A stretch of 64,000 nucleotides of DNA from Microbaculum marinum (GTDB lineage Bacteria > Pseudomonadota > Alphaproteobacteria > Rhizobiales > Tepidamorphaceae). Both the position numbers and the translations under genes were made by a program. The notes below the pieces were generated by a model. It made no database searches. It saw only the letters and a program-made list of their open reading frames with translations, and had not been told where the DNA came from. This document shows, in pieces, positions 26,133 to 39,218 of this stretch (positions within the stretch are counted from its first letter, which is position 1; every line of letters starts with the position of its first letter). The stretch lies in NCBI RefSeq assembly GCF_042646165.1, contig NZ_JBHRTC010000001.1; one strand, written 5' to 3'.

Positions 26133-26912
26133 ATGACGGGAAATTCGGCCGCCGAGATCGGCGCGGCAGTGGCGTCCGCGCGCAGGCGCGGCACCATGAT
26201 GGCAGCCCCGGCCGGGTGGCCGCCGGCCGGCTCCGGCGCCGCCGAGGAAATCCAGGCAGCGGCGGCGGCCGCGATGGGCGAGCCGGTCGCCGGCTGGAAG
26301 ATCGGCGCGACCAGCCGCGAGGCGCAGGCGATCATGGGATGCGACGGTCCCTTCTTCGGGCCGCTGTTCGCACCCCGTGTCCATGAGGGCGGCAGCTCCC
26401 TGCCCTTCGTCGAGGGAACGCTGGGCGTCGAATGCGAGTATGCCTTCCGGATCTCAACCGACCAGCCCGCCGTCAAGTCGGACTACGACGACCAGTCCGT
26501 GGCCGACCTGGTCGGCGCCTGCCACCCGGCGCTGGAGATCGTCGGCCGGCGTGTCCGCGGCGACGGGTTTCCGTCGGTGAACGAGGCGATCGCCGATTTC
26601 GCTCTCAACGTCGCTTTCGTCCATGGTCCGAGGATCGACGGCTGGCGGGATGCGGACCTCGCCGGGACACCGGTGCGCGGCTTCGTCGGCGAGGAGGAAA
26701 CCAATGCAGGCCACGGCAGCAACGTGCTCGGCCACCCGCTCAAGGCGCTCGCCTGGCTCGCCAACGCGCTGGCGGTGCGCGGTACCGGCCTGAAGGCCGG
26801 CGACTGGGTGTCGACGGGCACCTGCCTCGGCGTTGTCCCCGCAGCCGCCGGGAGCACGGTATCCGGAGACTACGGCAGGATGGGCCGGGTCGCGGTGCGT
26901 TTCGACGGCTAG
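26133..26912 (+). CDS. 2-keto-4-pentenoate hydratase family protein
   Basis: A 259-residue member of the hydratase/decarboxylase branch of the fumarylacetoacetase superfamily. It shows VAGWKIGATSREAQAIMG, FFGPLFAPRV, and GVECEYAFRI with the acidic metal ligands (ExE), and LEIVGRRV. Members act on 2-hydroxypenta-2,4-dienoate in meta-cleavage pathways, but no other pathway enzyme is here, so the substrate remains open. Ribosome site GGGAGGGAAG precedes ATG 26133. Confidence 0.87.
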   Translation: MTGNSAAEIGAAVASARRRGTMMAAPAGWPPAGSGAAEEIQAAAAAAMGEPVAGWKIGATSREAQAIMGCDGPFFGPLFAPRVHEGGSSLPFVEGTLGVECEYAFRISTDQPAVKSDYDDQSVADLVGACHPALEIVGRRVRGDGFPSVNEAIADFALNVAFVHGPRIDGWRDADLAGTPVRGFVGEEETNAGHGSNVLGHPLKALAWLANALAVRGTGLKAGDWVSTGTCLGVVPAAAGSTVSGDYGRMGRVAVRFDG

Positions 26913-27151
26913 TCCGGACACGCGTCAGCGTCTCGATACCTTCGGATCGACATGCAGAGACGGTGCAGGCGCCGGCATCGCCTCGCCTCTTGTCCACACG
27001 TGATCCACCGGCGCCGATCGAAAACCCTCGACAGCCCGGGATCCCTTGGCGAAAGAATGAGGCTGGAACGCCAGCGGCTGGTGTAACGGCGCGCCGGCGC
27101 TCCAGACGACCGCATCACCATGCGGCGCCGGATTCCAGGCGGGGAATTGCC

Positions 27152-28387
27152 ATGCACCGGGCTGCACAGGATCTGTCGGTTTCGGACGACATCGTCATTG
27201 TCGGCGGCGGGCCGGCCGGCCTGTTCTGCGCGCTGAAGATGGCGCCGCGGCCCGTCACGCTGGTGACACCGCATCCGGTCGAGGGCAAGGCGGGAACGGC
27301 TGCCGCCCCTCTCCGGCCGCTGGAGGGCCTGTTCTCCGGGAAGTCGTCGCCCGAAACCCTTGCCGCCGAAACCATCGAGGCGGGCGCCGGCCTCGCCGAT
27401 GCGCATGTCGTCGCGCTGATGGCGCGCGAGGCGCCGGACCGGATCAGCGACCTTGCCGCCCATGGCGTGGAAGAGGGCATGACCGGGGCCGAGATCACGG
27501 CGGCGCTGCATGCCGCCGTCGCGGCCACCCCCTCCGTGCGGGTGATCGAAGGTTACGCGCTGGAGAGCCTGACCAGGGACGGCAGCCGGATCGGCGGCCT
27601 GATCGCGATTGCCGACGATCCGGCTGCCGGTGCCTCGGAGATCCGGCTCGGCGCCCGGGCCGTGATCCTCGCCTCGGGCGGCATCGCGTCGCTCTATGCG
27701 GAAACCACGAATCCCGTCGAGGCGCACGGCCAGGGTCTTGCGGCCGCCGCGCGGGCCGGCGCCCTCGTTGCGGATGCCGAGTTCGTGACGTTCAGCGCCA
27801 CCGCCGCGCAGTTTCACATCGGCGGCGTCCTCGCGGATGCCAGCGGGCGCACCAGCATCGACGGCCTGTCGGCCTGCGGCGAGGTCGCCGCGACCGGCGT
27901 GCATGGCGCCGACTGCCTTGCGGCCAATCCGTTTCTGGAAGCTCTCGTCTTTGCGGCCCGCACCGCCGAGGACGTGCGCCGCATCTACCCGGCGCCGGTC
28001 GCCATGCCGCGGGCGGAGACGCTGTCGGATGCCCCGTTTCCCGGACTTTTCCTCGAGGGCCCGGCGATCGCGCGCCTGCGCACCCTGATGAGCGGGAACG
28101 TCGGTCCCCGGCGGACGCGCGCCGGCCTTGTCACGGCACTTGCGGAAATAGCCGCGATCGAGCGCGAGGGCGGCGCGTCGCACGGTTTCCGCAACATGAT
28201 CACGGCGGCACGCCTCATCGCCTACGCGGCGCTGGTGCGCTCGGAGAGCCGCGGCGTCCACCGGCGCGCCGACTTTCCCGAGCGGGATCCGGCGAAAGCC
28301 CGCCGCAACGCGTTCACCCTGCATACCGCCGAGGCGGGAATCCGTGAGACGGTCGGACGTGAGCAATCAGCGCACGTTCTGCTATAG
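27152..28387 (+). CDS. NadB-like FAD protein, shortened and lacking L-aspartate oxidase catalytic residues
   Basis: A 411-residue flavoprotein homologous to L-aspartate oxidase. FAD motifs are intact: IVIVGGGPAGLFCALKM, ILASGGIASLYAETTNP, and GLSACGEVAATGVHGADCLA. It is over 100 residues shorter than NadB. The capping domain with the ELAPRD arginine is missing, FHPTA is FSATA, AAHY is AAQF, and HGANR is HGADC, so the four active-site His/Arg residues known from the E. coli enzyme are absent. FAD binding is likely but aspartate oxidation is doubtful. ATG at 27152 has GGGGA upstream. nadA and nadC are not nearby. Confidence 0.8.
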   Translation: MHRAAQDLSVSDDIVIVGGGPAGLFCALKMAPRPVTLVTPHPVEGKAGTAAAPLRPLEGLFSGKSSPETLAAETIEAGAGLADAHVVALMAREAPDRISDLAAHGVEEGMTGAEITAALHAAVAATPSVRVIEGYALESLTRDGSRIGGLIAIADDPAAGASEIRLGARAVILASGGIASLYAETTNPVEAHGQGLAAAARAGALVADAEFVTFSATAAQFHIGGVLADASGRTSIDGLSACGEVAATGVHGADCLAANPFLEALVFAARTAEDVRRIYPAPVAMPRAETLSDAPFPGLFLEGPAIARLRTLMSGNVGPRRTRAGLVTALAEIAAIEREGGASHGFRNMITAARLIAYAALVRSESRGVHRRADFPERDPAKARRNAFTLHTAEAGIRETVGREQSAHVLL

Positions 28388-28417
28388 GATCCACTACAGA
28401 CCAACCGGTGTACAACA

Positions 28418-29020
28418 ATGTCCGACCCAAAGACCCTGCTGGCGCTCGCCGGCGCCAACCTCGCGCCGGTGCCGCTGTCGCAGGCGGCACTTCTGATCAT
28501 CGATGCGCAGAACGAGTATCTCGACGGAACGCTGGCGCTGCCCGGCGTCCAGCCGGCGGTGGCGGAGATCGGCCATCTGCTGGAGCGTGCGCGGGCGGGC
28601 GGACGTCCGGTGATCCATTTACGGCACATGGGACAGCCCGGCGGACTGTTCGACGCACAGGCGCGGCCCGGACAGATTGTCGACCCGCTGACGCCGCTGG
28701 CGGACGAGCCGGTGGTGGGAAAGTCGCTGCCGAATGCGTTTGCCGGCACCAACCTGAAGAGCCTCGTCGACGAGCTTGGAGTCAAACAGTTGGTCGTGAC
28801 GGGGTTCATGACGCACATGTGCGTCAGCGCGACAGTGCGTGCGGCGGTCGATCTGGGACTGTTCTCGACGGTGGTTGCCTCGGCCTGCGCGACCCGCGAC
28901 CTGCCGTCGCCGACAGGCGGGGCTGCGGTACCGGCCCAGTCGCTGCACGAGGCGGCGCTGGCCGCGCTTGCCGACAGGTTCGCGGTGGTCGCCCGGGGCG
29001 CCGGCGACGTACCGGACTGA
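28418..29020 (+). CDS. Isochorismatase-fold cysteine hydrolase
   Basis: A 200-residue cysteine hydrolase. The triad is visible as Asp in LLIIDAQNEYLDG, Lys in VVGKSLPNAFAGT and Cys in GFMTHMCVSATVRAAVDLG. The nicotinamidase metal motif DxH is not present, so nicotinamidase is unlikely although the gene follows the NadB-like one by 30 bases. An amidohydrolase or isochorismatase-related role is possible; the substrate is unknown. Confidence 0.86.
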   Translation: MSDPKTLLALAGANLAPVPLSQAALLIIDAQNEYLDGTLALPGVQPAVAEIGHLLERARAGGRPVIHLRHMGQPGGLFDAQARPGQIVDPLTPLADEPVVGKSLPNAFAGTNLKSLVDELGVKQLVVTGFMTHMCVSATVRAAVDLGLFSTVVASACATRDLPSPTGGAAVPAQSLHEAALAALADRFAVVARGAGDVPD

Positions 29021-29053
29021 GCAGGACGATGGTCCCGCCCGGAGTGTGCGGCG

Positions 29054-30217
29054 TCAGCGCTGGCCGGGGCGCAGCTGGTAGAAGATGTGGGTGCCGACCC
29101 GTTCGACCTTGTTCAGGTAGCGGCTCCAGCGCGGCTGCACGTAGGTCGCGTGGTAGTGGGTCGCCTCGCCGATGTCTTCCATGAAGTAGTCGCCGTCGAG
29201 CGCTTCCTCGGCGATCTTCACAGCGGTCGCCCAGGAGCCCTTGTCGCTGATGCGCTCCGGCCGGCCGTCGCAGGCAAAGGAGAACTGGCAGCGGTTGCGC
29301 CAGGTCTGGTTCTGGAAGACGACGCCGCAAACGGTGTCGGGATACCGGTAGTCCAGCACCCGGTTGAGGATGACCTGCGCGACGGCCTTCTGTCCGGAAA
29401 TGCTCTCTCCGCGCGCCTCGAAATAGATGGCGGTCGCCAGGCAGTGGCGGTCGCGGTCGTAGTCCTGGATCTCGATGCGGCCACGCCAGACGTCCTCGAG
29501 CGGCGAGGTCAGCAGCGGCTGGAAGGCGATGACGTGGCTGAGCCCGGCCGTCGGGTCGAGCGAGGCGACCATGATCGGCTTGCCGTTGGTCGGCGGCTCC
29601 ACCTTGCGGAAGGAATGGATCATCTCCCGGTCCGATTCCTTCGGCGGCTCGATCATCAGACGCGGCTTGCGCACCAGACCGCCCGCGTCGGGATCGATAT
29701 CGAAGCGCTCCGGCCTGCCGGCCCGGCTCATCAGCAGGTCGCCCTTGCCCTCGCGGACGACTTCGGGAAATGCGGGCGCCTCGCTGTCGGCCTCGAAGGA
29801 TCCCGTGACGATCGCGTCGGCGTCCTCGTGAGAGGGCGCGATCACCACCGTGTCGCTGGGCATGCCGAGGCTGCCGAGGCTCAGCCCGATCGGCCGGTCG
29901 ACGATCGGTGCGGCGTTGCCGAGCGGCAGCGCGATCTGCGGGCTGTGCTCGGAGCCGTAGGGGCTCGCAACGAGCGTCGCCTTCCAGCGCGGGACGGAAG
30001 CGGTTTCCAGGTCGACCAGGGCACCGGCGTCCTGGTAGGCCGCCTGCACCGTTGAAGCCAGCAATGCCGTTACGGCGAAGATGTAAGGGCGGAACGCCCG
30101 TACGCGGTGTCCCCCGAATAGCGCCGCGATACTCCGCACTACGCCTACTCCGTCAAGTGAACGCAAAAGCATCTCCATCCGCGCCGCTGTATCGACGGTC
30201 ACGGAAGCGCAGGGCAT
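29054..30217 (-). CDS. Cell wall hydrolase, SleB type
   Basis: A 387-residue protein with a C-terminal Hydrolase_2 (SleB) domain: CLATAIYFEARGESISGQKA, VAQVILNRVLDYRYPDTVC, then CQFSFACDGR and ATHYHATYVQPRW. The glutamate of FEARGE is the likely catalytic acid for glycan-strand cleavage. A hydrophobic segment at about residues 44-62 acts as signal or anchor, followed by a 200-residue linker-like region. ATG at 30217 is chosen because GGGAGGAGGG directly precedes it. The protein should act in the periplasm on peptidoglycan. Confidence 0.88.
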   Translation of the reverse strand: MPCASVTVDTAARMEMLLRSLDGVGVVRSIAALFGGHRVRAFRPYIFAVTALLASTVQAAYQDAGALVDLETASVPRWKATLVASPYGSEHSPQIALPLGNAAPIVDRPIGLSLGSLGMPSDTVVIAPSHEDADAIVTGSFEADSEAPAFPEVVREGKGDLLMSRAGRPERFDIDPDAGGLVRKPRLMIEPPKESDREMIHSFRKVEPPTNGKPIMVASLDPTAGLSHVIAFQPLLTSPLEDVWRGRIEIQDYDRDRHCLATAIYFEARGESISGQKAVAQVILNRVLDYRYPDTVCGVVFQNQTWRNRCQFSFACDGRPERISDKGSWATAVKIAEEALDGDYFMEDIGEATHYHATYVQPRWSRYLNKVERVGTHIFYQLRPGQR

Positions 30218-30319
30218 CCCTCCTCCCCGCTGCAAGACGAAGGTGACGGCAAATCCTTTAAGTTCGCTTAACTAAGAAATCCCGCGAAAGAGCTTGGCTG
30301 CGGCGACCGGCGGGACCCG

Positions 30320-32998
<2,679 letters not shown>

Positions 32999-33297
32999 GA
33001 CGCTCCGTCTCCAGATTCCCCGGTCCCGGCCCGGGCGCCATCCAAATCGCCCAAATCGGGACGCGTTTCAATGTTGCAATGCAAGATTCCCCGGGTCGGC
33101 CGGTATCGGGGGTCGGCCCGGCAGGACAAACATGGTTAATCTTCGGTTGACGACCCGGCCGCGGCGCGCGTGCCGCGGGTTGAGCCGCCTCTTGCAAAAG
33201 CGCACATATTGCGCTTACGCTCGATCCACCGGGCATAAGGCGGCAGGGACCTCTCGCGTTGCCGCCTGCTACCGGCCGGTCCGACACGGAGAGCGCG
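32999..33297. promoter_or_regulatory. Divergent non-coding region between ppdK and small secreted-protein gene
   Basis: No gene is seen. The stretch should hold both promoters. It contains a perfect inverted repeat AAGCGCA (33198-33204) / TGCGCTT (33210-33216) with a 5-base spacer, and CGGAGAG before the start at 33298. GGTTAATCTTCGGTTGA at about 33132-33148 is close to, but does not match, a CtrA box. Confidence 0.4.
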
Positions 33298-33600
33298 ATG
33301 AAATACGCTCAAATCTCCCTGGTGGTCGCCGCCTGTCTCCTGCCGGCGTCGGCGGGCGCCGACATATTCGACAGCCGCCCCGACCTGCGGTTCTGCGTGG
33401 CAGGCATGCTCGGCGGCTTCCGGAACGGCCTTGAGGAACGGGCCTGCGCAAAGTACTTCGACCTGCCGTCGAACTACCATTTCGCCTGCGCCCGCGGTGT
33501 CGTTCGCGGGTTTCCCTCCAGGATCGACCGCGCCGCCTGTGTCACCTTCTTCGAGGGGCAGGCGGCAGCGGCGAAATCGGCCTATGTCCGCCCGCAGTGA
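33298..33600 (+). CDS. Small secreted cysteine-containing protein of unknown function
   Basis: A 100-residue protein with a signal peptide MKYAQISLVVAACLLPASAG cleaved near residue 21. The mature part of about 80 residues has four cysteines: in RFCVAGMLGG, ERACAKYF, HFACARGVV and RAACVTFFEG. These could form two disulfide bonds in the periplasm. I do not recognise a family. ATG at 33298 has CGGAGAG upstream. It is divergent from ppdK. Confidence 0.75.
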   Translation: MKYAQISLVVAACLLPASAGADIFDSRPDLRFCVAGMLGGFRNGLEERACAKYFDLPSNYHFACARGVVRGFPSRIDRAACVTFFEGQAAAAKSAYVRPQ

Positions 33601-33618
33601 GCGCGACGCATGCTCCAG

Positions 33619-33765
33619 CTAGTTGAAGTGCCCGATCAGCCCGAGCACGCCGACCAGGATCAGGTAGAAGGCGACGACATAGTTGAGCAGGCGCGGCATG
33701 ATCAGGATGAGGATGCCTGCGATCAGCGCGACAAGCGGCTGCAGGGTGACGATATCGACGGTCAT
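33619..33765 (-). CDS. DUF3096-like small membrane protein
   Basis: A 48-residue, almost wholly hydrophobic protein: LVALIAGILILIMPRLLNYV and VAFYLILVGVLGLIGHFN form two helices. The PRLLNYVVA(F/I)YLI pattern matches the DUF3096 family. Its role is unknown. ATG at 33765 is preceded by GGAGGCAACGCC; the longer reading from further upstream adds non-family residues. Confidence 0.85.
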   Translation of the reverse strand: MTVDIVTLQPLVALIAGILILIMPRLLNYVVAFYLILVGVLGLIGHFN

Positions 33766-33897
33766 GGGCGTTGCCTCCGGGTTTCGCGTGATCGAATCAC
33801 GCAAGCGCACATAATTCTACACCGCCCGCCAGGACGGCCGGCATGGCCTTGAACGCCGGACGCTCGACGGGGTTCCCCCGGGCGTGACCGAATATTC

Positions 33898-36111
33898 CTA
33901 GTGACTTTCGATCCGGGAGAAATCCGCGACCCGGTCGATGCTGCCGCGTATCTGCGAGAGCAGGCGCAGGCGGTTGTCGCGCAGCGCCGGGTCCTCGGCG
34001 TTCACCGTCACCGCTTCGAAGAACGTATCTACCGGCCCGCGCAGCCTCGCCAGCGCCGCCATGGCGGCGGCGAAATCCTCGACGCGCAGCGCCGCTTCGA
34101 CCTCCGAGCCGACCTCCTCGATCCGCGTGAAGAGCTGGCGCTCCTCGTCCTGGGCGAAAGCGCCCTGGTCGGGATAACCGGCATGGGAGCGGCCGTCCTT
34201 CTTCTCCTCGATCCGCAGGATGTTGGCGGCGCGCCGGTAGGCGGTGAGCAGGCTCGCCCCGTCCTCGCTGTCGAGGAACGCCGCAAGCGCCTCGACGCGG
34301 CGGACGATCATGAGCAGGTCGTCCTGGCCCGGAAGGGCGAAGACGGCATCGACCAGATCGTGCCGCGCGCCCTCGTCCCGCAACTGGACCTTCAGGCGGT
34401 CGGCAAAGAAGACGAGGAGGTCTGCTGCGCTTGCCGCCGTCTTGCGGCCATTGGGCTGATGCGTGCGGCTGATCTCGTCGGCGATCCGTTCATGCAGCTC
34501 GGCGCTCAGGCTCAGGCCATGGGTGGCAATCGTCGAGTCGATCGCCTGCGCCAGCGCCTCGTCCGCCGAAATCTGCGATTCGATCCGGTAGGCGAGCATC
34601 ACGAAGATCGAATGCAGGTGCAGCCGAAGCTGATTCTGCAACACGGTGCGGATGACGCCGAGCGCCGCCCTTCGCAGTGCGTAGGGATCCTTTGACCCCG
34701 TCGGCTTCTCGTCGATGGCCCAGAAGCCGGCCAGCATGTCGAGCCTGTCGGCAAGAGCGACGGCCATCGACACCGGGGCCGTCGGCACCTCGTCGCCCGC
34801 CCCGGCCGGCCGGTAGTGGTCGCGGATCGCGTCGGCGACCTGCGGGTCCTCACCCTGGTCGAGCGCGTAGTAGCGCCCCATGACGCCCTGCAGTTCGGGG
34901 AACTCGCCGACCATCTCGGTGACGAGGTCGGCCTTGGCGAGGCGCGCCGCGCGTTCGGCAAGCTCGGGATCGGCGCCGACCAGCGGCGCCAGCTCGCGCG
35001 CCAACCGGGCGACCCGCTCGACACGCTCCGCCTGGGTGCCGAGCTTTTCGTGGAAGATGATGTTGTGGAGCTTCTTTGCCTGCTCCTCGAGCTTCACCCT
35101 GCGGTCGGTGTCGAAGAAGAAGCGGGCGTCCGACAGGCGCGCGGCAATGACGCGGCCGTTGCCGGCGATGATCTCCGCCCCGCCGTCCTCGGCGACCAGG
35201 TTGGAGACCAGCAGAAAGCGGTTGGCCAGTTCGCCCGTCGAGGCGTCTCTCAGCACGAAGCATTTCTGGTTGGCGCGGATCGTCAGGCGCACCACCTCCG
35301 GCGGGATCGCCAGGAAGGCGGGATCGAAGGTGCCCATCAGCACCGTTGGCCATTCGACGAGCCCTGCCACCTCGGCGACCAGCCCCTCGTCCTCGACCAC
35401 CTCGAGCCCCTGGGCGAACGCCAGGGTTCCCGCATCGCCGCGGATGATGTCCATGCGCCGCGCCGAATCGAGGACGACGAAGGCATTTTCCAGCTTCTCG
35501 ACGTAGTCGTCGAAGCGGCGCACCTCGAACGTCTCCGGGGCCATGAAGCGGTGGCCGCGGGTGGACCGACCCGAGCGGATGCCGTCGACCTCGAACTCGA
35601 CCACGTCGGTGTCTTCGGTCTCCGGCCCGAACACGCACAGGATGGACTGCAGCGGCCGCACCCAGCGCAGCCACCCGGATCCCCAGCGCATCGACTTGGG
35701 CCACGGAAAGCGGCGGATCACGTCGGGAACGATTTCGGCGATGACGTCCTTGGCATCCCGGCCCGGCTTCTCGAGGACGGCGACGTAAAAGTCGCCCTTC
35801 TTCGGGTCGCTCTGCACCGTCGCCTGGTCGATCGAGGCCAGTCCCGCGGCCTTCAGGAATCCCGCCAGCGCCTGCTCGGGCGCGCCGACGCGCGGCCCCT
35901 TGCGTTCCTCGCGGCTGTCGGGGCTCCTGGCCGGAACGCCGGTGACGTTGAGCGTCAGCCGCCGCGGCGTGACGAAGGCACGGGCGGCCTCGTAGACGAG
36001 ACCGGCGTCGACGAGGGCGTCGGTGACAAGCTTCCGCAGGTCCTCCGCCGCGCGCGCCTGCATGCGTGCGGGGATTTCTTCCGAAAACAGCTCGAGCAAC
36101 AAATCTGGCAT
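33898..36111 (-). CDS. glyS: Glycine-tRNA ligase beta subunit
   Basis: Beta chain of the heterotetrameric bacterial glycyl-tRNA synthetase, needed for tRNA binding and for charging together with GlyQ. It has 737 residues; the start MPDLLLELFSEEIPARMQAR is diagnostic, and later come MRWGSGWLRWVRPLQ, FDPAFLAIPPEVVRLTIRAN and FFFDTDRR. The DALR-type anticodon-binding region lies in the last 120 residues. ATG at 36111 is the family start. glyQ is upstream but separated by a gene on the other strand. Confidence 0.96.
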   Translation of the reverse strand: MPDLLLELFSEEIPARMQARAAEDLRKLVTDALVDAGLVYEAARAFVTPRRLTLNVTGVPARSPDSREERKGPRVGAPEQALAGFLKAAGLASIDQATVQSDPKKGDFYVAVLEKPGRDAKDVIAEIVPDVIRRFPWPKSMRWGSGWLRWVRPLQSILCVFGPETEDTDVVEFEVDGIRSGRSTRGHRFMAPETFEVRRFDDYVEKLENAFVVLDSARRMDIIRGDAGTLAFAQGLEVVEDEGLVAEVAGLVEWPTVLMGTFDPAFLAIPPEVVRLTIRANQKCFVLRDASTGELANRFLLVSNLVAEDGGAEIIAGNGRVIAARLSDARFFFDTDRRVKLEEQAKKLHNIIFHEKLGTQAERVERVARLARELAPLVGADPELAERAARLAKADLVTEMVGEFPELQGVMGRYYALDQGEDPQVADAIRDHYRPAGAGDEVPTAPVSMAVALADRLDMLAGFWAIDEKPTGSKDPYALRRAALGVIRTVLQNQLRLHLHSIFVMLAYRIESQISADEALAQAIDSTIATHGLSLSAELHERIADEISRTHQPNGRKTAASAADLLVFFADRLKVQLRDEGARHDLVDAVFALPGQDDLLMIVRRVEALAAFLDSEDGASLLTAYRRAANILRIEEKKDGRSHAGYPDQGAFAQDEERQLFTRIEEVGSEVEAALRVEDFAAAMAALARLRGPVDTFFEAVTVNAEDPALRDNRLRLLSQIRGSIDRVADFSRIESH

Positions 36112-36323
36112 GGACGGCAGGTCCGGTGACCCTGGTGGGAACGGCTTGGAGGGGTCTGTTCGAGTAAACTGGCCCGCACTTAGCAAGCCCGCCCCGCTTT
36201 GTCATCTCCCGCGGACGAATCGCAGAGGCAACAAATTTGCAATTTGGCAATCCCATTTCACTTAGTTTGCGTTAGACATAAGCCAACTGATTTTTCGAGG
36301 CGGGCAGTCCCGGCAATCGACCA

Positions 36324-37895
36324 ATGCCATTTCGCATTCCCAACGACGACAATTCACGAAATCGCCTCTTTCGCGATCTGGCGGTCATCGGTGTATTCGC
36401 CGTGTTCGTCACGGCGCTGGGCATCTGGTTGGACGCGTTCGACAGGTTCTACGAGTACAGTCGCGCGCACGAGGACTACGAACTCGACGAACTCCTGACC
36501 TTCGGTTTCGTCGCTACTGCTGCGCTGGTCGTCTTTTCCTGGCGCCGCGTCGCGGATCTTCGCAGCGAGATCTCGGCCAGGAAGGCTGCCGAAAGCCGCG
36601 CCCGTCACCTGGCCAACGCCGACGCCCTCACCGGGCTGCCCAACCGGCGCCGGCTCGAGGTCGAACTGGCCGACGCCCTGCTCCGCGCCACGCCGGACGC
36701 CAAGCGCGGCTTCATGCTCATCGACCTGAACCGGTTCAAGCCGATCAACGACGTCTACGGCCACCAGGCCGGCGACGACCTGCTGGTCGACTTCGCCCGG
36801 CGCATGTCGGCAGCCGTCGATTCCGACAGCATCGTGTTCCGGCTGGGCGGCGACGAGTTCGCCATACTCACGCGGCCGGTGGCGCAGGTCGAGCAGATCG
36901 CGCGAATGGCCCGGCGCATACTCGGGGCCCTCGACATTCCGTTCGCGGCCGCCGGCGCGTCGATCAATCTCGGCATCGGTATCGGCATCGCGGTCACACC
37001 GGACGATGCGACGACGATGACCGAGCTGCTGCGCCGCGCCGACGTGGCGCTGTACCGCGCCAAGAGCGAGCGCGCCTCAACGTTCCACTTCTTCGAGGCG
37101 GGAATGGATCGGAAGGTAATGCGCCGCGCCCGGATCGAGGCGGAATTGCGCAAGGCGGTCGACGAGGGAGCGATTCATTCGCACTTCCAGCCGATCGTCC
37201 GGCTCGGCGACCGGTCCATCATCGGCTTCGAGGCGCTGGCCCGCTGGACCCACCCGGAACTGGGTGACATCCCGCCGGAGGAGTTCATCTCCGTGGCCGA
37301 GGACTGCGGGTTCATCCCCAAGCTGAGCGGCTACCTGCTCGAGAACGCCTGCGCGGTTGCGGTGAACTGGCCGAAGGACATTTTCCTGTCGTTCAACATC
37401 TCGCCGGCCGAGATAAGCGATCCCTCCCTCGTCCTGCGCATCCTGAAGGCGCTGGGCCGCAGCGGCCTGACCGCCGACAGGCTCGAGATCGAACTGACGG
37501 AGAACGCGCTCGTTCGCGACTTCGAGATCGCGCGCCGGACCCTGTCGGGCCTGCGCAATGCCGGCATCCGGATCGCGCTCGACGATTTCGGCGCCGGCAA
37601 TTCGAGCCTTCACCACCTGCGCGAGCTTCACTTCGACCGGCTGAAGATCGACCGGAGCTTCACCTCGCAGATGCTGGTCTCCGAGGAGGCCGCCGCCATG
37701 GTGCGCGCCATCATCCATCTGGCGAGCGCGCTGAGCCTTTCGACGACGGCCGAAGGCATCGAGATGCAGGACCAGATCGGGCCGCTCATCGCCGACGGCT
37801 GCCTGGAGGCGCAAGGCCACCACTTCGGCGGCGCGCTGCCCGCCGAGCGCGTGGCCGAACTGCTGGCCAGCGACCGGTCCAGGGCGAAGGCCTGA
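36324..37895 (+). CDS. Membrane-anchored GGDEF-EAL protein
   Basis: A 523-residue cyclic-di-GMP enzyme. Two transmembrane helices lie at about residues 20-38 and 55-73, with a short acidic periplasmic loop between. The GGDEF domain (about 95-255) has ADALTGLPNRRRL and the intact signature RLGGDEF; the RxxD inhibitory site is not conserved. The EAL domain (about 270-515) has FEALARW, FNISPAE, ELTENAL, DDFGAGNSSL, KIDRSF and TAEGIE, so all metal and catalytic residues are present. Either synthesis or breakdown of c-di-GMP is possible. It interrupts glyQ-glyS. Confidence 0.92.
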   Translation: MPFRIPNDDNSRNRLFRDLAVIGVFAVFVTALGIWLDAFDRFYEYSRAHEDYELDELLTFGFVATAALVVFSWRRVADLRSEISARKAAESRARHLANADALTGLPNRRRLEVELADALLRATPDAKRGFMLIDLNRFKPINDVYGHQAGDDLLVDFARRMSAAVDSDSIVFRLGGDEFAILTRPVAQVEQIARMARRILGALDIPFAAAGASINLGIGIGIAVTPDDATTMTELLRRADVALYRAKSERASTFHFFEAGMDRKVMRRARIEAELRKAVDEGAIHSHFQPIVRLGDRSIIGFEALARWTHPELGDIPPEEFISVAEDCGFIPKLSGYLLENACAVAVNWPKDIFLSFNISPAEISDPSLVLRILKALGRSGLTADRLEIELTENALVRDFEIARRTLSGLRNAGIRIALDDFGAGNSSLHHLRELHFDRLKIDRSFTSQMLVSEEAAAMVRAIIHLASALSLSTTAEGIEMQDQIGPLIADGCLEAQGHHFGGALPAERVAELLASDRSRAKA

Positions 37896-37940
37896 CGCCA
37901 GGGTCCGCTCGGGCAAAGCGGCTGCCCGACAGCCGCCAGG

Positions 37941-38891
<951 letters not shown>

Positions 38892-39006
38892 GTCGGGATG
38901 CCGGTGTTGGCGGGAAACGTTGGGCGCTGCCGGCGACGGATCCGCGTCCGGACCGGCGCGGCGGACGGTATCGGCGGCGGTAACGGCGGTCAACCGCCGC
39001 GATCCC

Positions 39007-39204
39007 TCAGCGTTCCTTGGCGGGGCCGTAGATTCCGGTCTCCGGGTCGCGCTCGAGCCGGACCACGTCGCCGGTCGGCGCCTTGGCCGATTCCCGGGAC
39101 AGCTTCTCGAACATGCGGCGGACGCGGCCGCGCTCCCGCATCATCCGCCAGCCGGCGAACGCGCCGCCGATCATCAGTCCGCCAATCAGTATGGGATTGG
39201 TCAT
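39007..39204 (-). CDS. Small single-helix membrane protein of unknown function
   Basis: A 65-residue protein beginning MTNPILIGGLMIGGAFAGWR, which forms one transmembrane helix, followed by a basic stretch and a polar tail TGDVVRLERDPETGIYGPAK. It lies between the S49 peptidase and glyQ in the same direction. A GTG at 39240 could extend it by 12 residues. Similar short proteins accompany these genes in related genomes, as I recall, but no function is known. Confidence 0.72.
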   Translation of the reverse strand: MTNPILIGGLMIGGAFAGWRMMRERGRVRRMFEKLSRESAKAPTGDVVRLERDPETGIYGPAKER

Positions 39205-39218
39205 CAGGGCAATATCCA

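Noticed and set aside
26432..27151. Long N-terminal extension (240 residues) of the NadB-like protein
   Set aside because: This part overlaps the hydratase gene in another frame and has shadow-frame composition; the real start is at 27152.
28418..29020. Nicotinamidase linked to the NadB-like gene in NAD metabolism
   Set aside because: The DxH metal-binding motif of nicotinamidases is missing and the NadB-like neighbour lacks catalytic residues.
30258..30271. Possible CtrA box TTAA-N6-TTAA upstream of the SleB hydrolase
   Set aside because: CtrA sites have a 7-base spacer; this one has 6, so it does not meet the consensus.
33133..33147. Possible CtrA box TTAATCTTCGGTTGA near ppdK
   Set aside because: Spacer is right but the second half-site is TTGA instead of TTAA; chance match cannot be excluded.
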